Assembly: GCF_022807975.1 (NCBI RefSeq)
Contig: NZ_CP094358.1
Span: 2,604,001-2,668,000, forward strand
Direction of reading: 5' to 3'
DNA: 64,000 nucleotides
From: Abyssalbus ytuae
Lineage (GTDB): Bacteria; Bacteroidota; Bacteroidia; Flavobacteriales; Flavobacteriaceae
Made by a program: the position numbers and the translations under genes. Under the pieces are notes generated by a model. The model was not told where the DNA came from. It searched no databases and saw nothing but the letters and a program-made list of their open reading frames with translations. This document shows positions 1-8,231 of the stretch, piece after piece; the stretch's first letter is position 1; each line of letters starts with the position of its first letter.

Positions 1-485
1 TGTGAATTCCATCTTTTGGCCACCCATCCCTCTGCAATATCCTCATCATTATACGCCGGTGTACAACCTCCGTCAAATTCATCAGTCAGCAAATAATCAG
101 GAACAGCTATATATGAAGTATTAAAAGTTACATCCTGAAACTGGATGAATAACTTTTTACCATGGGATAAAAGATAGTTGTAATCTTCATGAATAATTGA
201 AAAATCATACTCTCCCCTTTTGGGTTCCAACTGTTTCCACGAATACATTATCTGGGCGCCCGCAATCCTTTTAATATTTAGTAAAGGATGATTATGAATC
301 AGTTCCCGTTCCCGGGCAAAGTAAACAAAATGTTTAATACTGTCGTTTTCAAGAGGACACGTAGCATTTATATATTGTTTATATGCATTTTTATACCGTT
401 GCGCCGGATTATCACTTTGTCCGGAAACAATAAAATTTATAAAACATATAAAAGGAAGTATCCATAATAACTTTTCCTGTTTCAT
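1..485 (-). CDS. Glycoside-hydrolase-like secreted protein (5' part only)
   Basis: The gene runs off the left edge; about 161 N-terminal residues are visible. It starts at an ATG (485-483) with a signal peptide (MKQEKLLWILPFICFINFIV followed by SGQ). The mature part contains YSWKQLEPKRGEYDFS near residue 85, the W-x-x-L-E-P-x-x-G-x-Y-D-F pattern found near the first strands of TIM-barrel glycosidases such as GH42/GH5-type enzymes, followed by KKLFIQFQD, which would be the next barrel strand. The catalytic acids lie outside the window. Export as a carbohydrate-active enzyme is an inference from this motif and the signal peptide; the exact family cannot be fixed. It lies just downstream of the small lipoprotein gene on the same strand (15-nt gap). 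Confidence 0.6.
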   Translation of the reverse strand, partial: MKQEKLLWILPFICFINFIVSGQSDNPAQRYKNAYKQYINATCPLENDSIKHFVYFARERELIHNHPLLNIKRIAGAQIMYSWKQLEPKRGEYDFSIIHEDYNYLLSHGKKLFIQFQDVTFNTSYIAVPDYLLTDEFDGGCTPAYNDEDIAEGWVAKRWNS

Positions 486-500
486 TATGCAGAATATGGT

Positions 501-938
501 TTAATTGGAGATATATAAAATATTTCCGTTTACATCAACCCTGTAGTTTAAAAGGCCATATAATTTTTCCCCTGAGTCCGATTCTGACAAGGGCGCACCG
601 TTGGCTAAACTGTATAAATAGTCTTCACACTCACAACGGCAGGTTACCCCGCCTTCAATTTTCATGGTAGAGCATGAATTGGGGGAATGGTTAGGACAAC
701 TGGCTTCCCAGGCAAAAAAATTGTTTCCTATATTTATAACCATAATGCCCTTAATCCCCACATTGTTTCCGGAAATATACATCGAATTTCCCGAGGTACT
801 CAGGTTGGCATACAATGGTAAATTTAAATTGATTTCATAGCTGAAATTGTATTCGGTTAAATATGGGTTTCTGTCTGATGAGCCTCCGTCACTACAGGAT
901 ATGAGAGTTATAATCAGAAGCAAAAAAAGTTTTTTCAT
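501..938 (-). CDS. Small lipoprotein, Rieske-fold-like, upstream of greA
   Basis: 145 residues. MKKLFLLLIITLISC is a lipoprotein signal peptide with the lipidated Cys at 15, so the protein should be anchored in an outer or inner membrane leaflet facing the periplasm. The body resembles a Rieske-like beta domain (AWEASCPNHSPNSC, then CRCECEDYLYSL), but the usual C-x-H ... C-x-x-H cluster ligands are absent: the first box reads C-P-N-H and the second has no His. It probably does not hold a canonical 2Fe-2S cluster. I recall similar proteins next to greA in other flavobacteria, where they are annotated as hypothetical or Rieske-like. The gene is divergent from greA. Confidence 0.6.
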   Translation of the reverse strand: MKKLFLLLIITLISCSDGGSSDRNPYLTEYNFSYEINLNLPLYANLSTSGNSMYISGNNVGIKGIMVINIGNNFFAWEASCPNHSPNSCSTMKIEGGVTCRCECEDYLYSLANGAPLSESDSGEKLYGLLNYRVDVNGNILYISN

Positions 939-990
939 TATATATATTTATTAAGCAATTTACAATAAAAAATAGTTGAATAAAATTTTG

Positions 991-998
991 TACCTTTG
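991..998 (+). promoter_or_regulatory. Bacteroidota -7 element before greA
   Basis: TACCTTTG matches TAnnTTTG, the -7 consensus of Bacteroidota primary-sigma promoters, and lies about 54 nt upstream of the greA start. No convincing -33 TTG at 17-21 nt spacing is seen. Confidence 0.4.
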
Positions 999-1051
999 TT
1001 TAAATCCTCTTGGAAAAAGGGGATTTTTTGTATTTATAAAACGATGAAGTT

Positions 1052-1528
1052 ATGAGTAAAGTATCTTATTACACAGAAGAGGGTTTAAAAAAATTAAGAG
1101 AAGAACTGGAACATTTAAAAAGTGTAGAAAGGCCAAAAGCCTCGCAGGCAATAGCCGAAGCCAGGGATAAAGGTGATTTATCTGAAAATGCCGAGTATGA
1201 TGCGGCAAAAGAAGCCCAGGGACTGTTGGAAATGAGAATTTCAAAACTTGAAGAAACATTGTCTAATGCCAGGTTAATAGATGAATCACAATTAGATACC
1301 TCAAAGGTTTTGGTACATTCTACTGTAAAAATTAAAAACCAGACAAACGGGATGGAAATGACCTATAAACTGGTAGCCGAAAGTGAAGCCGACTTAAAGA
1401 CGGGGAAAATATCGGTAAATTCTCCTATTGGTAAAGGGTTACTTGGGAAATCTGTGGGGGAGGTAGCCGAAATAAGTGTACCTAACGGTGTAATGAAGTT
1501 TGATGTTTTAGAGATTACAAGAGACTAA
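1052..1528 (+). CDS. greA: Transcription elongation factor GreA
   Basis: 158 residues, the normal GreA length. The N-terminal half is the antiparallel coiled coil that enters the RNA polymerase secondary channel. Its tip carries the acidic pair in [16 protein letters not shown] (about residues 40-55), which coordinates the catalytic Mg2+ for cleavage of backtracked RNA. The C-terminal half is the FKBP-like domain ([17 protein letters not shown]). Cytoplasmic. It is a single gene with its own upstream -7 element and a hairpin terminator behind it. The ATG start is supported by the conserved [15 protein letters not shown] opening. Confidence 0.97.
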   Translation: MSKVSYYTEEGLKKLREELEHLKSVERPKASQAIAEARDKGDLSENAEYDAAKEAQGLLEMRISKLEETLSNARLIDESQLDTSKVLVHSTVKIKNQTNGMEMTYKLVAESEADLKTGKISVNSPIGKGLLGKSVGEVAEISVPNGVMKFDVLEITRD

Positions 1529-1552
1529 ATAATATAAGAAAATAAAATTATA

Positions 1553-1590
1553 CCCTTTCCTGTTTTTTCGGGAAAGGTTTTTTATTTTTA
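1553..1590 (+). terminator. Terminator behind greA
   Basis: The stem CCTTTCC (1554-1560) pairs with GGAAAGG (1571-1577) and is followed by a T-rich tract, giving an intrinsic terminator 25 nt after the greA stop. Confidence 0.8.
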
Positions 1591-1620
1591 TAGGGTTAAT
1601 CGTAATCCCAAACTAAAATT

Positions 1621-2010
1621 ATGCCTAGTGTTTTTACCAAAATAATAAATGGTGAAATTCCATCTTATAAAATTGCAGAAGACGATAATTTCTTTGCCTT
1701 TTTAGATATTAATCCCAATGCCATAGGCCATACGTTGTGTGTTCCAAAAAAAGAGGTAGACAAAATATTTGATTTAGATGCCACTACCTATGCAGGATTA
1801 ATGGAATTTTCACGAAAAGTAGCGTTGGCTCTCGAAAAAGCAGTGAAATGTAAACGGGTAGGTATAGCCGTGGTGGGTTTGGAAGTGCCACATGTACATA
1901 TACACCTTATTCCGCTAAATAAAATGTCTGAAATAACCTTTCAGCATAAAGTGCAGCTAAGCAGGGAGGAGTTTGAACAGATTGCTGAAAGTATCAGAAA
2001 AGAGCTTTAA
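1621..2010 (+). CDS. HIT family nucleotide-binding protein
   Basis: 129 residues, the typical HIT-domain size. The histidine triad is HVHIHLIPL at about residues 98-106 (H-phi-H-phi-H-phi-phi), where the central His is the nucleophile that forms the nucleotidyl intermediate. The N-terminal FTKIINGEIPSYKIAEDD block and LDINPNAIGHTLCVPKK are standard for the HINT/Fhit-like branch, which hydrolyses purine nucleoside phosphoramidates or dinucleotides; substrate specificity cannot be read from the sequence. Cytoplasmic. Lies downstream of greA, a pairing common in flavobacteria. Its end overlaps the convergent zinc-ribbon gene by 17 nt. Confidence 0.93.
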   Translation: MPSVFTKIINGEIPSYKIAEDDNFFAFLDINPNAIGHTLCVPKKEVDKIFDLDATTYAGLMEFSRKVALALEKAVKCKRVGIAVVGLEVPHVHIHLIPLNKMSEITFQHKVQLSREEFEQIAESIRKEL

Positions 2011-2353
2011 TTTCTTCATGGTAATTAAACCACACAAAAGCACCCAGGGCCAAAATAATAATTAAAAGTATATAAGTTAACGGTTTTAATTTAAAAGATT
2101 TTTTTTCAGGCTCTATGGTTTTCATATAAAAATCAAATACCCGTTCAATATCTTCTGTCCATTTAACTGGGTAAATTGTTGAGTGGCATTTACTGCAAAT
2201 AATGGTATTGGTTATTTCCTCGGTGGTGCGCTTATAAAAAGGGGTTTCAATACATTTCTGATAAAAATCCAATAGTAAAGTGTCAGTAGCATAACATTCC
2301 GGGCAGTTATTAGCAAGTTTAGTATGCTTTATTTTTTTTAAAATTTCTTTCAT
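1994..2353 (-). CDS. Zinc-ribbon-like membrane protein
   Basis: 119 residues. Two Cys pairs, CPECYATD (about residue 18) and CSKCHSTIYP (about residue 53), suggest a zinc ribbon on the cytoplasmic side. One hydrophobic segment follows near the C-terminus (PLTYILLIIILALGAFVWF, about 92-110), so it is a single-pass tail-anchored protein. No function is recognised. The start overlaps the end of the sensor kinase gene by 4 nt, indicating translational coupling and a two-gene unit. Its 3' end overlaps the convergent HIT gene. Confidence 0.65.
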   Translation of the reverse strand: MKEILKKIKHTKLANNCPECYATDTLLLDFYQKCIETPFYKRTTEEITNTIICSKCHSTIYPVKWTEDIERVFDFYMKTIEPEKKSFKLKPLTYILLIIILALGAFVWFNYHEEIKALF

Positions 2354-3513
2354 TTCTCGGTTGTTTTTAAGATTATTTGCATGGTAGTGCCTTTGCCAAT
2401 TTTAGATTCGAGTACCCTCACCTTCCCTCTGTGGTAATCTTCAATAATTCGTCTCACCAGTGATAAACCAAGTCCCCATCCTCTTTTCTTTGTCGTATAT
2501 CCCGGATCAAATATTTTCGAATAATTTTTTTTAAGTATTCCCTTTCCGGTATCCGAAATATTAATTTTCACTTCATTTGATGAATCAAGAATTTCAACCT
2601 TCACACTTCCTTTTCCCTTCATGGCATCAATAGCATTTTTAATCAGGTTTTCAATGGTCCAGCTAAAAAGCTGTGGATTTATATCACTGTAAAATTCTTT
2701 TTCGGGCGATATAAAAGTAAAATTTATCATTTTAGAACTTCTTGCTTCTATATATTGGAAGGTCTTTCTTGTTTCTGCTACAATTTCTCTTTTTTCCAGG
2801 CTTGGCATTGAGCCGATTTTAGAAAAACGCTCCGTAATTATTTTTAGTCTGTCAATATCTTTTTCAATTTCAGAAGTAATAGAAGGATCGGTTTTTTCTG
2901 ATTTTAATATTTCTACCCAACCCAAAAGTGATGACAACGGGGTGCCTATTTGATGCGCAGTTTCTTTCGCCATGCCGGCCCACAGTTTATTCTGATCAGA
3001 TATTTTAGAAGTCCGGTAAAAGAAAAATACAACGCTTCCAAACAGTACAATTATTAAAATTAAGGCAATAGGATAGTATTTTAGTTTTCTTAAAACTTCT
3101 GAGTTTCCATAATAAAGTGTACCGTATTTTTCATTCCCGTATGCAATCGTAACAGGATAGTTTTGTTTTTTAAATTTTTCAATTTTTTTTAGCAAATATT
3201 CCCTGTCTTCATCATCGGCATCAAGGTTATTGGAAGTTATGGTGCCATCTTCATGTACAAATATCATGGGAGTACTTTTGTTGTTTCTCAAAACTTCCAG
3301 CGGTAAATCACCAAGGTCTTTATTAAGATCCGTAGTTTTAATTAATTCGGCTTCTGCAGCAGCCCATATTTCCATTTTTATACGTTCTTCTTCTTTAAAT
3401 TTTTGAAAAAAAACGTAAGTGTTCCATAATATCAGTAAAATGATGATAAAGGAAGTAAATATTAATATTTGCTGAATTATGTTTTTTTGAGATGTAGATG
3501 TCATAAAAGACAA
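2350..3513 (-). CDS. Membrane sensor histidine kinase
   Basis: 387 residues. Two transmembrane segments (about 13-35 and 147-166) enclose a ~110-residue extracytoplasmic sensor. The HisKA box AKETAHQIGTPLSSL carries the phosphoacceptor His at about 187. The HATPase domain shows the N box NLIKNAIDAMKGKG, the G1 box DTGKGI and the G2 box GWGLGLSLV. No HAMP or PAS domain is evident. No response-regulator gene is adjacent, so it is an orphan kinase and its ligand is unknown. The only downstream partner is the coupled zinc-ribbon membrane protein. Confidence 0.93.
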   Translation of the reverse strand: MSFMTSTSQKNIIQQILIFTSFIIILLILWNTYVFFQKFKEEERIKMEIWAAAEAELIKTTDLNKDLGDLPLEVLRNNKSTPMIFVHEDGTITSNNLDADDEDREYLLKKIEKFKKQNYPVTIAYGNEKYGTLYYGNSEVLRKLKYYPIALILIIVLFGSVVFFFYRTSKISDQNKLWAGMAKETAHQIGTPLSSLLGWVEILKSEKTDPSITSEIEKDIDRLKIITERFSKIGSMPSLEKREIVAETRKTFQYIEARSSKMINFTFISPEKEFYSDINPQLFSWTIENLIKNAIDAMKGKGSVKVEILDSSNEVKINISDTGKGILKKNYSKIFDPGYTTKKRGWGLGLSLVRRIIEDYHRGKVRVLESKIGKGTTMQIILKTTEK

Positions 3514-3599
3514 AAGCTAGTTTGTATAAATATAAAGTAAAAGCACCATATTTATTGCTTTATAATTTAAAAACATTTTTTATGGTGGTCTATATTCTA

Positions 3600-3607
3600 T
3601 ATTTTTG
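3600..3607 (+). promoter_or_regulatory. Bacteroidota -7 element before the DUF3127 gene
   Basis: TATTTTTG fits TAnnTTTG, 74 nt upstream of the start of the DUF3127 gene. No clear -33 partner was found. Confidence 0.35.
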
Positions 3608-3680
3608 TTTAGAATATAAGGTAACATACAAATAAAGTTTCTTTTAATAACATTGAAACATTTGAATTAAAACAGTTGAA

Positions 3681-4058
3681 ATGGAAATACAAGGTAGAAT
3701 TAAAATGATTGATGAAACTAAAACATATGGTAATAATGGTTTTAGAAAAAGGGAAATGGTTATTACGACCGAAGAGCAATATCCGCAACATATTTTGATT
3801 GAATTTGTTCAGGATAAATGTGATCTGTTAAATGCTTTTCAGGTAGGACAACCCGTAAAAGTCAGTATTAATTTAAGAGGAAGAGAATGGGTAAACCCAC
3901 AGGGAGAAACGAAATATTTTAATTCGGTTCAGGGCTGGAGAATTGAAAATTTAATACAAGGACAACCCCAAAATGATTTACCACCTGTACCTCCGGCAGA
4001 TGCATTTGAACCTGCCACAAATTTAAATGAAGAAGATATGGACGATCTTCCATTCTAA
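3681..4058 (+). CDS. DUF3127 protein (OB-fold/SSB-like)
   Basis: 125 residues. MEIQGRIKMIDETKTYGNNG begins a single DUF3127 domain that covers about residues 1-90 and is followed by an acidic, Pro-rich tail ending EEDMDDLPF. That tail resembles the acidic protein-interaction tip of SSB (D-D-x-P-F), and the compact beta-rich body is consistent with an OB fold. DUF3127 is almost confined to Bacteroidota. A DNA- or RNA-binding or replication-linked role is inferred from the SSB-like tip and is not demonstrated. It is followed by a hairpin and by aat on the same strand. Confidence 0.85.
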   Translation: MEIQGRIKMIDETKTYGNNGFRKREMVITTEEQYPQHILIEFVQDKCDLLNAFQVGQPVKVSINLRGREWVNPQGETKYFNSVQGWRIENLIQGQPQNDLPPVPPADAFEPATNLNEEDMDDLPF

Positions 4059-4126
4059 AAATCAGTGCCTGATTATTTTTCACATTAGAGCAAGAATTAT
4101 ATTTTACATATAAATATAAAAAATGA

Positions 4127-4151
4127 AAAGTCCCGATATTATCGGGACTTT
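4127..4151 (+). terminator. Inverted repeat behind the DUF3127 gene
   Basis: AAAGTCCCGAT (4127-4137) and ATCGGGACTTT (4141-4151) form an 11-bp perfect stem with a 3-nt loop. Only a short T tract follows; because the ends are A and T runs it could terminate in both directions. It lies 69 nt after the DUF3127 stop. Confidence 0.65.
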
Positions 4152-4320
4152 AATGTTGTGGTTTTAGGTTTACCTTTACAAACCAAACTCAAAAAGCAAT
4201 GATGAAAAATTTATGGCTGTAAAGGCATTAACAAAAATGGTTAAAAATATTAAATAAACAAAGAGAATATAGTGTTTTTTAACATATTTGATATAAATTA
4301 ATATGGTTTAATCATTTTTT

Positions 4321-4962
4321 ATGATTTTTCTTACTGACGATACCGAATTTCCTTCTATAAATGAATCCTCCCCGGAGGATGTGGTTGCTATTGGAGGTGA
4401 TTTAGCTCCGGAGAGGTTGATGAATGCTTATAAGAAAGGAATTTTTCCCTGGTTTGAAGAAGGCTCTTTAATTTTATGGTGGTGTCCCGATCCAAGGATG
4501 GTTTTATTTCCTGCAGATTTAAAAATCAGTAAAAGCATGAATAAAGTGATTAAAAGCAGCAGGTTTACTGTGACATACAATCAGGCTTTTTCCCAGGTTA
4601 TTGAAAATTGTTCGCTGATTAAACGAAAAGAGCAGGATGGAACCTGGATTACTCAGGACATGATAAGTGCCTATAATAAATTATATACAATGGGGTATGC
4701 AAAATCTGTAGAAGTATGGGAAAAAGATACACTGGTAGGAGGATTGTATGGGATTGATTTAGGTCACGTGTTTTGTGGAGAAAGTATGTTTTCTAAAGTG
4801 AGTAATGCTTCAAAAACCGGGTTTATTTCTATGGTGCAAAAACTGAAAACTGAAAACTGTAAATTAATTGACTGCCAGGTTTATACTAACCATCTGGCAA
4901 GTTTAGGGGCAAAAGAAATATCAAGAAGTAGTTTTTTGAAAATTTTACATAGTAAGGATTAA
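4321..4962 (+). CDS. aat: Leucyl/phenylalanyl-tRNA-protein transferase
   Basis: 213 residues, a normal length for Aat. Hallmarks are FPSINESSPEDVVAIGGDL at the N-terminus, the FPWFEE...WWCPDPRMVL block (about 42-62) that lines the aminoacyl-tRNA pocket, and GLYGIDLGHVFCGESMFS in the GNAT-like C-terminal fold. It transfers Leu or Phe from tRNA to proteins bearing N-terminal Arg/Lys, marking them for ClpS/ClpAP in the N-end-rule pathway. Cytoplasmic. It is preceded by DUF3127 on the same strand. Confidence 0.96.
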   Translation: MIFLTDDTEFPSINESSPEDVVAIGGDLAPERLMNAYKKGIFPWFEEGSLILWWCPDPRMVLFPADLKISKSMNKVIKSSRFTVTYNQAFSQVIENCSLIKRKEQDGTWITQDMISAYNKLYTMGYAKSVEVWEKDTLVGGLYGIDLGHVFCGESMFSKVSNASKTGFISMVQKLKTENCKLIDCQVYTNHLASLGAKEISRSSFLKILHSKD

Positions 4963-5008
4963 TTTGATTTATCAATTTAAAAACACAATATTGTGGAAAG
5001 GGAGAAAG

Positions 5009-5584
5009 TTATATTCCGTTTTTTATTTCTGCATACCTGAAACATTTCATTTCATGGTCATTAACCATTCCTGTAGCCTGCATGTGGGCATAAATTACCG
5101 TACTCCCTACAAATTTGAATCCGCGTTTTTTTAGGTCTTTGCTTATTTTATCGGAGAGGGGAGTGGTAGCCGGGGCTTCTTTATAATTTTTTACAGTATT
5201 GTGAATAGGCTTTCCTTCAGTAAACTCCCATATATATTTACTAAATGACCCAAATTCCTCCTGCACTTTAATAAAAGCCTGAGCGTTGCTAATGGTGGCT
5301 TTAATCTTTAATTTATTCCTTATTATTCCCGGATTTTGGAGTAAAATATCGTATTTGGCATCATTGTATGCAGCTATTTTTTTATAATCAAAATTATCAA
5401 ATGCTTTTCTGAAGTTTTCTCTTTTTCTCAAAATAGTTATCCAGCTAAGGCCTGCCTGAAAGGTTTCTAAAATTAAAAATTCAAACAGGGTATCATCATC
5501 ATAAACAGGAACGCCCCATTCATTATCGTGATAAGCTTCATAAAGCGGGTCACCAAGACACCAGCCACAACGGTGTTTTTGCAT
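5009..5584 (-). CDS. tag: DNA-3-methyladenine glycosylase I
   Basis: I place the start at the ATG at 5584, giving 191 residues that begin MQKHRCGWC; a start 30 nt upstream would add ten residues with no family match. Tag signatures: the N-terminal zinc ligands in RCGWC and DNEWGVP, LFEFLILETFQAGLSWITIL (helix-hairpin-helix region and substrate pocket), and the C-terminal NDHEMKCFRY with the remaining His and Cys zinc ligands. It excises 3-methyladenine from alkylated DNA. The gene is monocistronic and leftward, and a hairpin separates it from the next upstream gene. Confidence 0.95.
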   Translation of the reverse strand: MQKHRCGWCLGDPLYEAYHDNEWGVPVYDDDTLFEFLILETFQAGLSWITILRKRENFRKAFDNFDYKKIAAYNDAKYDILLQNPGIIRNKLKIKATISNAQAFIKVQEEFGSFSKYIWEFTEGKPIHNTVKNYKEAPATTPLSDKISKDLKKRGFKFVGSTVIYAHMQATGMVNDHEMKCFRYAEIKNGI

Positions 5585-5614
5585 AATTATGAGATTTAAA
5601 ATAAGGTCACACAA

Positions 5615-5640
5615 TAAAAAAAGCCGCTATCTGCGGCTCT
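5615..5640 (-). terminator. Terminator of the leftward TonB-like gene
   Basis: On the minus strand AGCCGC-loop-GCGGCT (5638-5622) is followed by a run of Ts (5622-5616), directly behind the stop of the gene at 5665-6378. Confidence 0.8.
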
Positions 5641-5664
5641 GTTATTATTCTTTTAAGGAATAAA

Positions 5665-6378
5665 CTATTCTCCTTGAAAGTAATATGTTATTGTTCCGTA
5701 TTGTTCAGGTTTATCGCTTGAACTGAAAATTGAACGAAACGCATATTTTTTAGCATTATCAACTAAACACCCGTTTGATGTGGTTGATTCCCTTTTATTA
5801 AATCTGGCATCAACTACATTTCCCATATCATCTACTAAAATATCAAGTACTACCTTACCGTAAGTTTCGCAGGTATAAACAGGATTTTCTATTATTATAT
5901 GAGTTCTTTCTGCCAAAGAGTAGGTAATAGTGGTTTTACTGTTGCCACTGTTGCCAATTTCTTCTTCCTCATCTTCCGGCCTGTTTTTTTCAACTTGTTC
6001 TCTCTGGGATTTCAGTATTTCTTCAAAATCTTTATAGGCTGCATCTTTGCTAACGTCCTCATCACCTTCGTCGTCAGAAAGCAGCTTTGATTCATCTAAA
6101 AGTTCTTCCAGGCTTTTGAATTCTTGGAGTTCTTTTTCGTAGCGACTCTCAACAGCTTCATTGTAGGCCATGTGAGTGCTAAGTTCTTCAACATCGAAGA
6201 CATCTTCTTCTTCAGGGATGTTTTCATCGAAGTTCTCATCTACTGTTAATTCATTGTAGACTTCTTCTTTTTGTTCTCTCTCTTCACTAACCAACTGAAT
6301 ATTATAAGCAGTATAGATGAGGAATATCATAATACTCAGAGAGATAGTAAATGATAGGTGTTTACTAGTTAATTTCAT
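5665..6378 (-). CDS. TonB-like periplasmic energy-transducer-type protein
   Basis: 237 residues. One N-terminal membrane anchor (about 9-27) is followed by a long, strongly acidic linker (Glu/Asp-rich, about 35-140) and a C-terminal domain of about 80 residues with the pattern CETYGKVVLDILVDDMGNVVDARF, which resembles the TonB C-terminal beta-alpha-beta domain. Canonical TonB linkers are Pro/Lys-rich; the acidic linker is unusual, so TonB energy coupling is uncertain, and it may be one of the many TonB-fold proteins of Bacteroidota with other roles. It sits between truB and a terminator. Confidence 0.65.
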   Translation of the reverse strand: MKLTSKHLSFTISLSIMIFLIYTAYNIQLVSEEREQKEEVYNELTVDENFDENIPEEEDVFDVEELSTHMAYNEAVESRYEKELQEFKSLEELLDESKLLSDDEGDEDVSKDAAYKDFEEILKSQREQVEKNRPEDEEEEIGNSGNSKTTITYSLAERTHIIIENPVYTCETYGKVVLDILVDDMGNVVDARFNKRESTTSNGCLVDNAKKYAFRSIFSSSDKPEQYGTITYYFQGE

Positions 6379-6416
6379 TTTGACAAATCCTTTGAGACAA
6401 AAAAAGCAATTTTTTT

Positions 6417-7112
6417 TTAATTCAGCAACATTTTTTTAACAAAATTTTCAGGGGTAATTGCCTCATCCACATTAAAATGCCCAATTTTTGTTCTTCTAAG
6501 GGCTGAAAGATAACCTCCGGAATTTAATTTTAAGCCAAAATCATGAGCAATAGAGCGTATATATGTGCCTTTACTGCATACTATTCTGAAATCTATTTCC
6601 GGCAATTGAACTCTGGTGATCTCAAATTCTTCAATTTTAATTTTTCTCGCTTTGATTTCTATGTCCTTGCCTTCTCTTGCGTATTCATAAAGTCGTTTCC
6701 CGTCTTTTTTCAGTGCCGAAAAAACCGGGGGCTTTTGTTCTGATTCCCCTATAAATTCAAATGCGGTGTTTTTTACATCTTCCTCATTAATATGACTTGT
6801 GGGAAAAGTTTGGTCTATTTCTGTTTCCATGTCATATGAAGGCCGGGTAGCTCCCAGGGTTATGGTGCCTGTATATTCTTTTGTAAGGTCTTGTAATTCG
6901 GAAATTTTTTTAGTGTATTTACCTGTGCATATTACCAGTAAACCTGTAGCTAAAGGGTCTAATGTACCGGCATGTCCTACTTTTATTTTCTTTAAAGAGA
7001 ATTTTTTTCTCAGAGCCCATTTTATTTTATTTACAGCCTGAAAAGAAGACCATTCGTAGGGCTTGTCAATTAATAATATTTGTCCGTTTTTTATATCTTC
7101 TTCTGTGTACAT
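6417..7112 (-). CDS. truB: tRNA pseudouridine(55) synthase TruB
   Basis: The start at the ATG at 7112 (231 residues, MYTEEDIKNGQILLIDKP) overlaps the uppP stop as TAATG, so translation is probably coupled. A longer reading with a Cys/Asn-rich extension has no family support. The catalytic Asp is in HAGTLDPLATGLL (about residue 52). Further TruB motifs are VPPVFSALKKDGKRLYE-like (KPPVFSALK) and SKGTYIRSIAHDFG. It isomerises U55 in the T-loop of most tRNAs. It is the last of the ftsX-DUF3098-uppP-truB group. Confidence 0.96.
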   Translation of the reverse strand: MYTEEDIKNGQILLIDKPYEWSSFQAVNKIKWALRKKFSLKKIKVGHAGTLDPLATGLLVICTGKYTKKISELQDLTKEYTGTITLGATRPSYDMETEIDQTFPTSHINEEDVKNTAFEFIGESEQKPPVFSALKKDGKRLYEYAREGKDIEIKARKIKIEEFEITRVQLPEIDFRIVCSKGTYIRSIAHDFGLKLNSGGYLSALRRTKIGHFNVDEAITPENFVKKMLLN

Positions 7113-7909
7113 TAACTGTTGTAATAACCTGTTATTATTGCAATTACACCCACAATAAAGCAATAAGCCGAAAAATAGGAAAGTTTACTTTTTTTTACGA
7201 TTTTAATCATCCAGGTACAGGCAAGGATACCGGAGATAAATGCTGCTAAAAAACCTATTGATAAGCTCTTAAATTGAACGTTTTCATATGAAAGATCTCC
7301 GCTCATTATGTCTTTTCCTATTTTGCCTAATATTAACGGCACCACCATTAAGAAAGAAAACCTGGCTGCTTTGCTTTTGTCATTTCCCAGTAAAACAGAG
7401 GTGGAAATAGTAGCTCCTGACCTGGAAATGCCGGGAAGCATGGCAATTGACTGTGAGACACCTATTACAAATGCATTAAAATATGAGATGTTTTTTTGAG
7501 TGTTTTTTGCTTTTCCCGCAAGATAAAGTAATAAGGCGGTTATGATAAGCATAAATCCTACCAGTATAATATTTCCACTGAAAAGTTGTTCGAGTTCCTT
7601 TTCAAAATATACCCCGACTAGCGCGGCAGGTAGCATTGAAATAATAATTTTCAGGGAAAACCTGGTTTCGTCATTCCATTTAAATTTGAATAATCCTTTA
7701 ATTATATTCAGAGCATCTTCTCTGAATACCACTAAAGTGCTTAAGGCTGTTGCAAAATGCAGAACAACGGTAAATAATAAACTTTCCTGAGGAACAGACT
7801 CATCGCCTAAGATTGCTTTTCCCAATTCCAAATGGCCGCTCGAAGATACAGGCAAAAACTCGGTTAAACCCTGGATAATCCCTAAAACTATAGCATCAAT
7901 AATATCCAT
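7112..7909 (-). CDS. uppP: Undecaprenyl-diphosphatase UppP/BacA
   Basis: 265 residues, multi-pass membrane protein. Family motifs: IQGLTEFLPVSSSGHLEL (about 13-30) with the catalytic Glu and Ser/His cluster, and PGISRSGATISTSVLLG (about 158-174) with the second active-site Arg. It dephosphorylates undecaprenyl pyrophosphate to recycle the lipid carrier for peptidoglycan and surface glycans. It lies within a tight leftward run (DUF3098 upstream, truB overlapping downstream). Confidence 0.97.
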   Translation of the reverse strand: MDIIDAIVLGIIQGLTEFLPVSSSGHLELGKAILGDESVPQESLLFTVVLHFATALSTLVVFREDALNIIKGLFKFKWNDETRFSLKIIISMLPAALVGVYFEKELEQLFSGNIILVGFMLIITALLLYLAGKAKNTQKNISYFNAFVIGVSQSIAMLPGISRSGATISTSVLLGNDKSKAARFSFLMVVPLILGKIGKDIMSGDLSYENVQFKSLSIGFLAAFISGILACTWMIKIVKKSKLSYFSAYCFIVGVIAIITGYYNS

Positions 7910-7955
7910 AATGAAATTATAAACCTCAAACTTAACATTTGATGATTTTCAATTG

Positions 7956-8222
7956 TTATTTCTTTTTGTATGGGTTTAATAAGATGGCATAAACTTCTAT
8001 GGCAAAGCCAATTAATATAAGAGTGGGAGCTAAACGTATTCTTCTGAAATTAAAGATTTCCGGATTAAAAACATTCGGGTTGTCACTGCCGCCGCCGCTC
8101 ATTAAAATAAAACCTAATGCTATGATGGCCAGCCCTATGAACATTACCATATAGTTTTTTTTACGGAAGATAAATTCCTGATGAGGTAAGTTATTTTTGT
8201 TGTCTTTATTTTTTTTCTTCAT
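7956..8222 (-). CDS. DUF3098 family membrane protein
   Basis: 88 residues with a Lys/Asn-rich N-terminus, FIFRKKNYMVMFIGLAIIAL starting the first of two transmembrane helices, a short loop containing SGGGSDNPNVFNPEIF, and a second helix (LAPTLILIGFAIEVYAIL). This is the DUF3098 pattern, a small two-helix protein encoded between ftsX and uppP in Bacteroidota. Its biochemical role is unknown; the position next to a divisome gene and a lipid-carrier phosphatase suggests an envelope function. The gap to ftsX is 9 nt. Confidence 0.85.
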   Translation of the reverse strand: MKKKNKDNKNNLPHQEFIFRKKNYMVMFIGLAIIALGFILMSGGGSDNPNVFNPEIFNFRRIRLAPTLILIGFAIEVYAILLNPYKKK

Positions 8223-8231
8223 GATGCAAAT

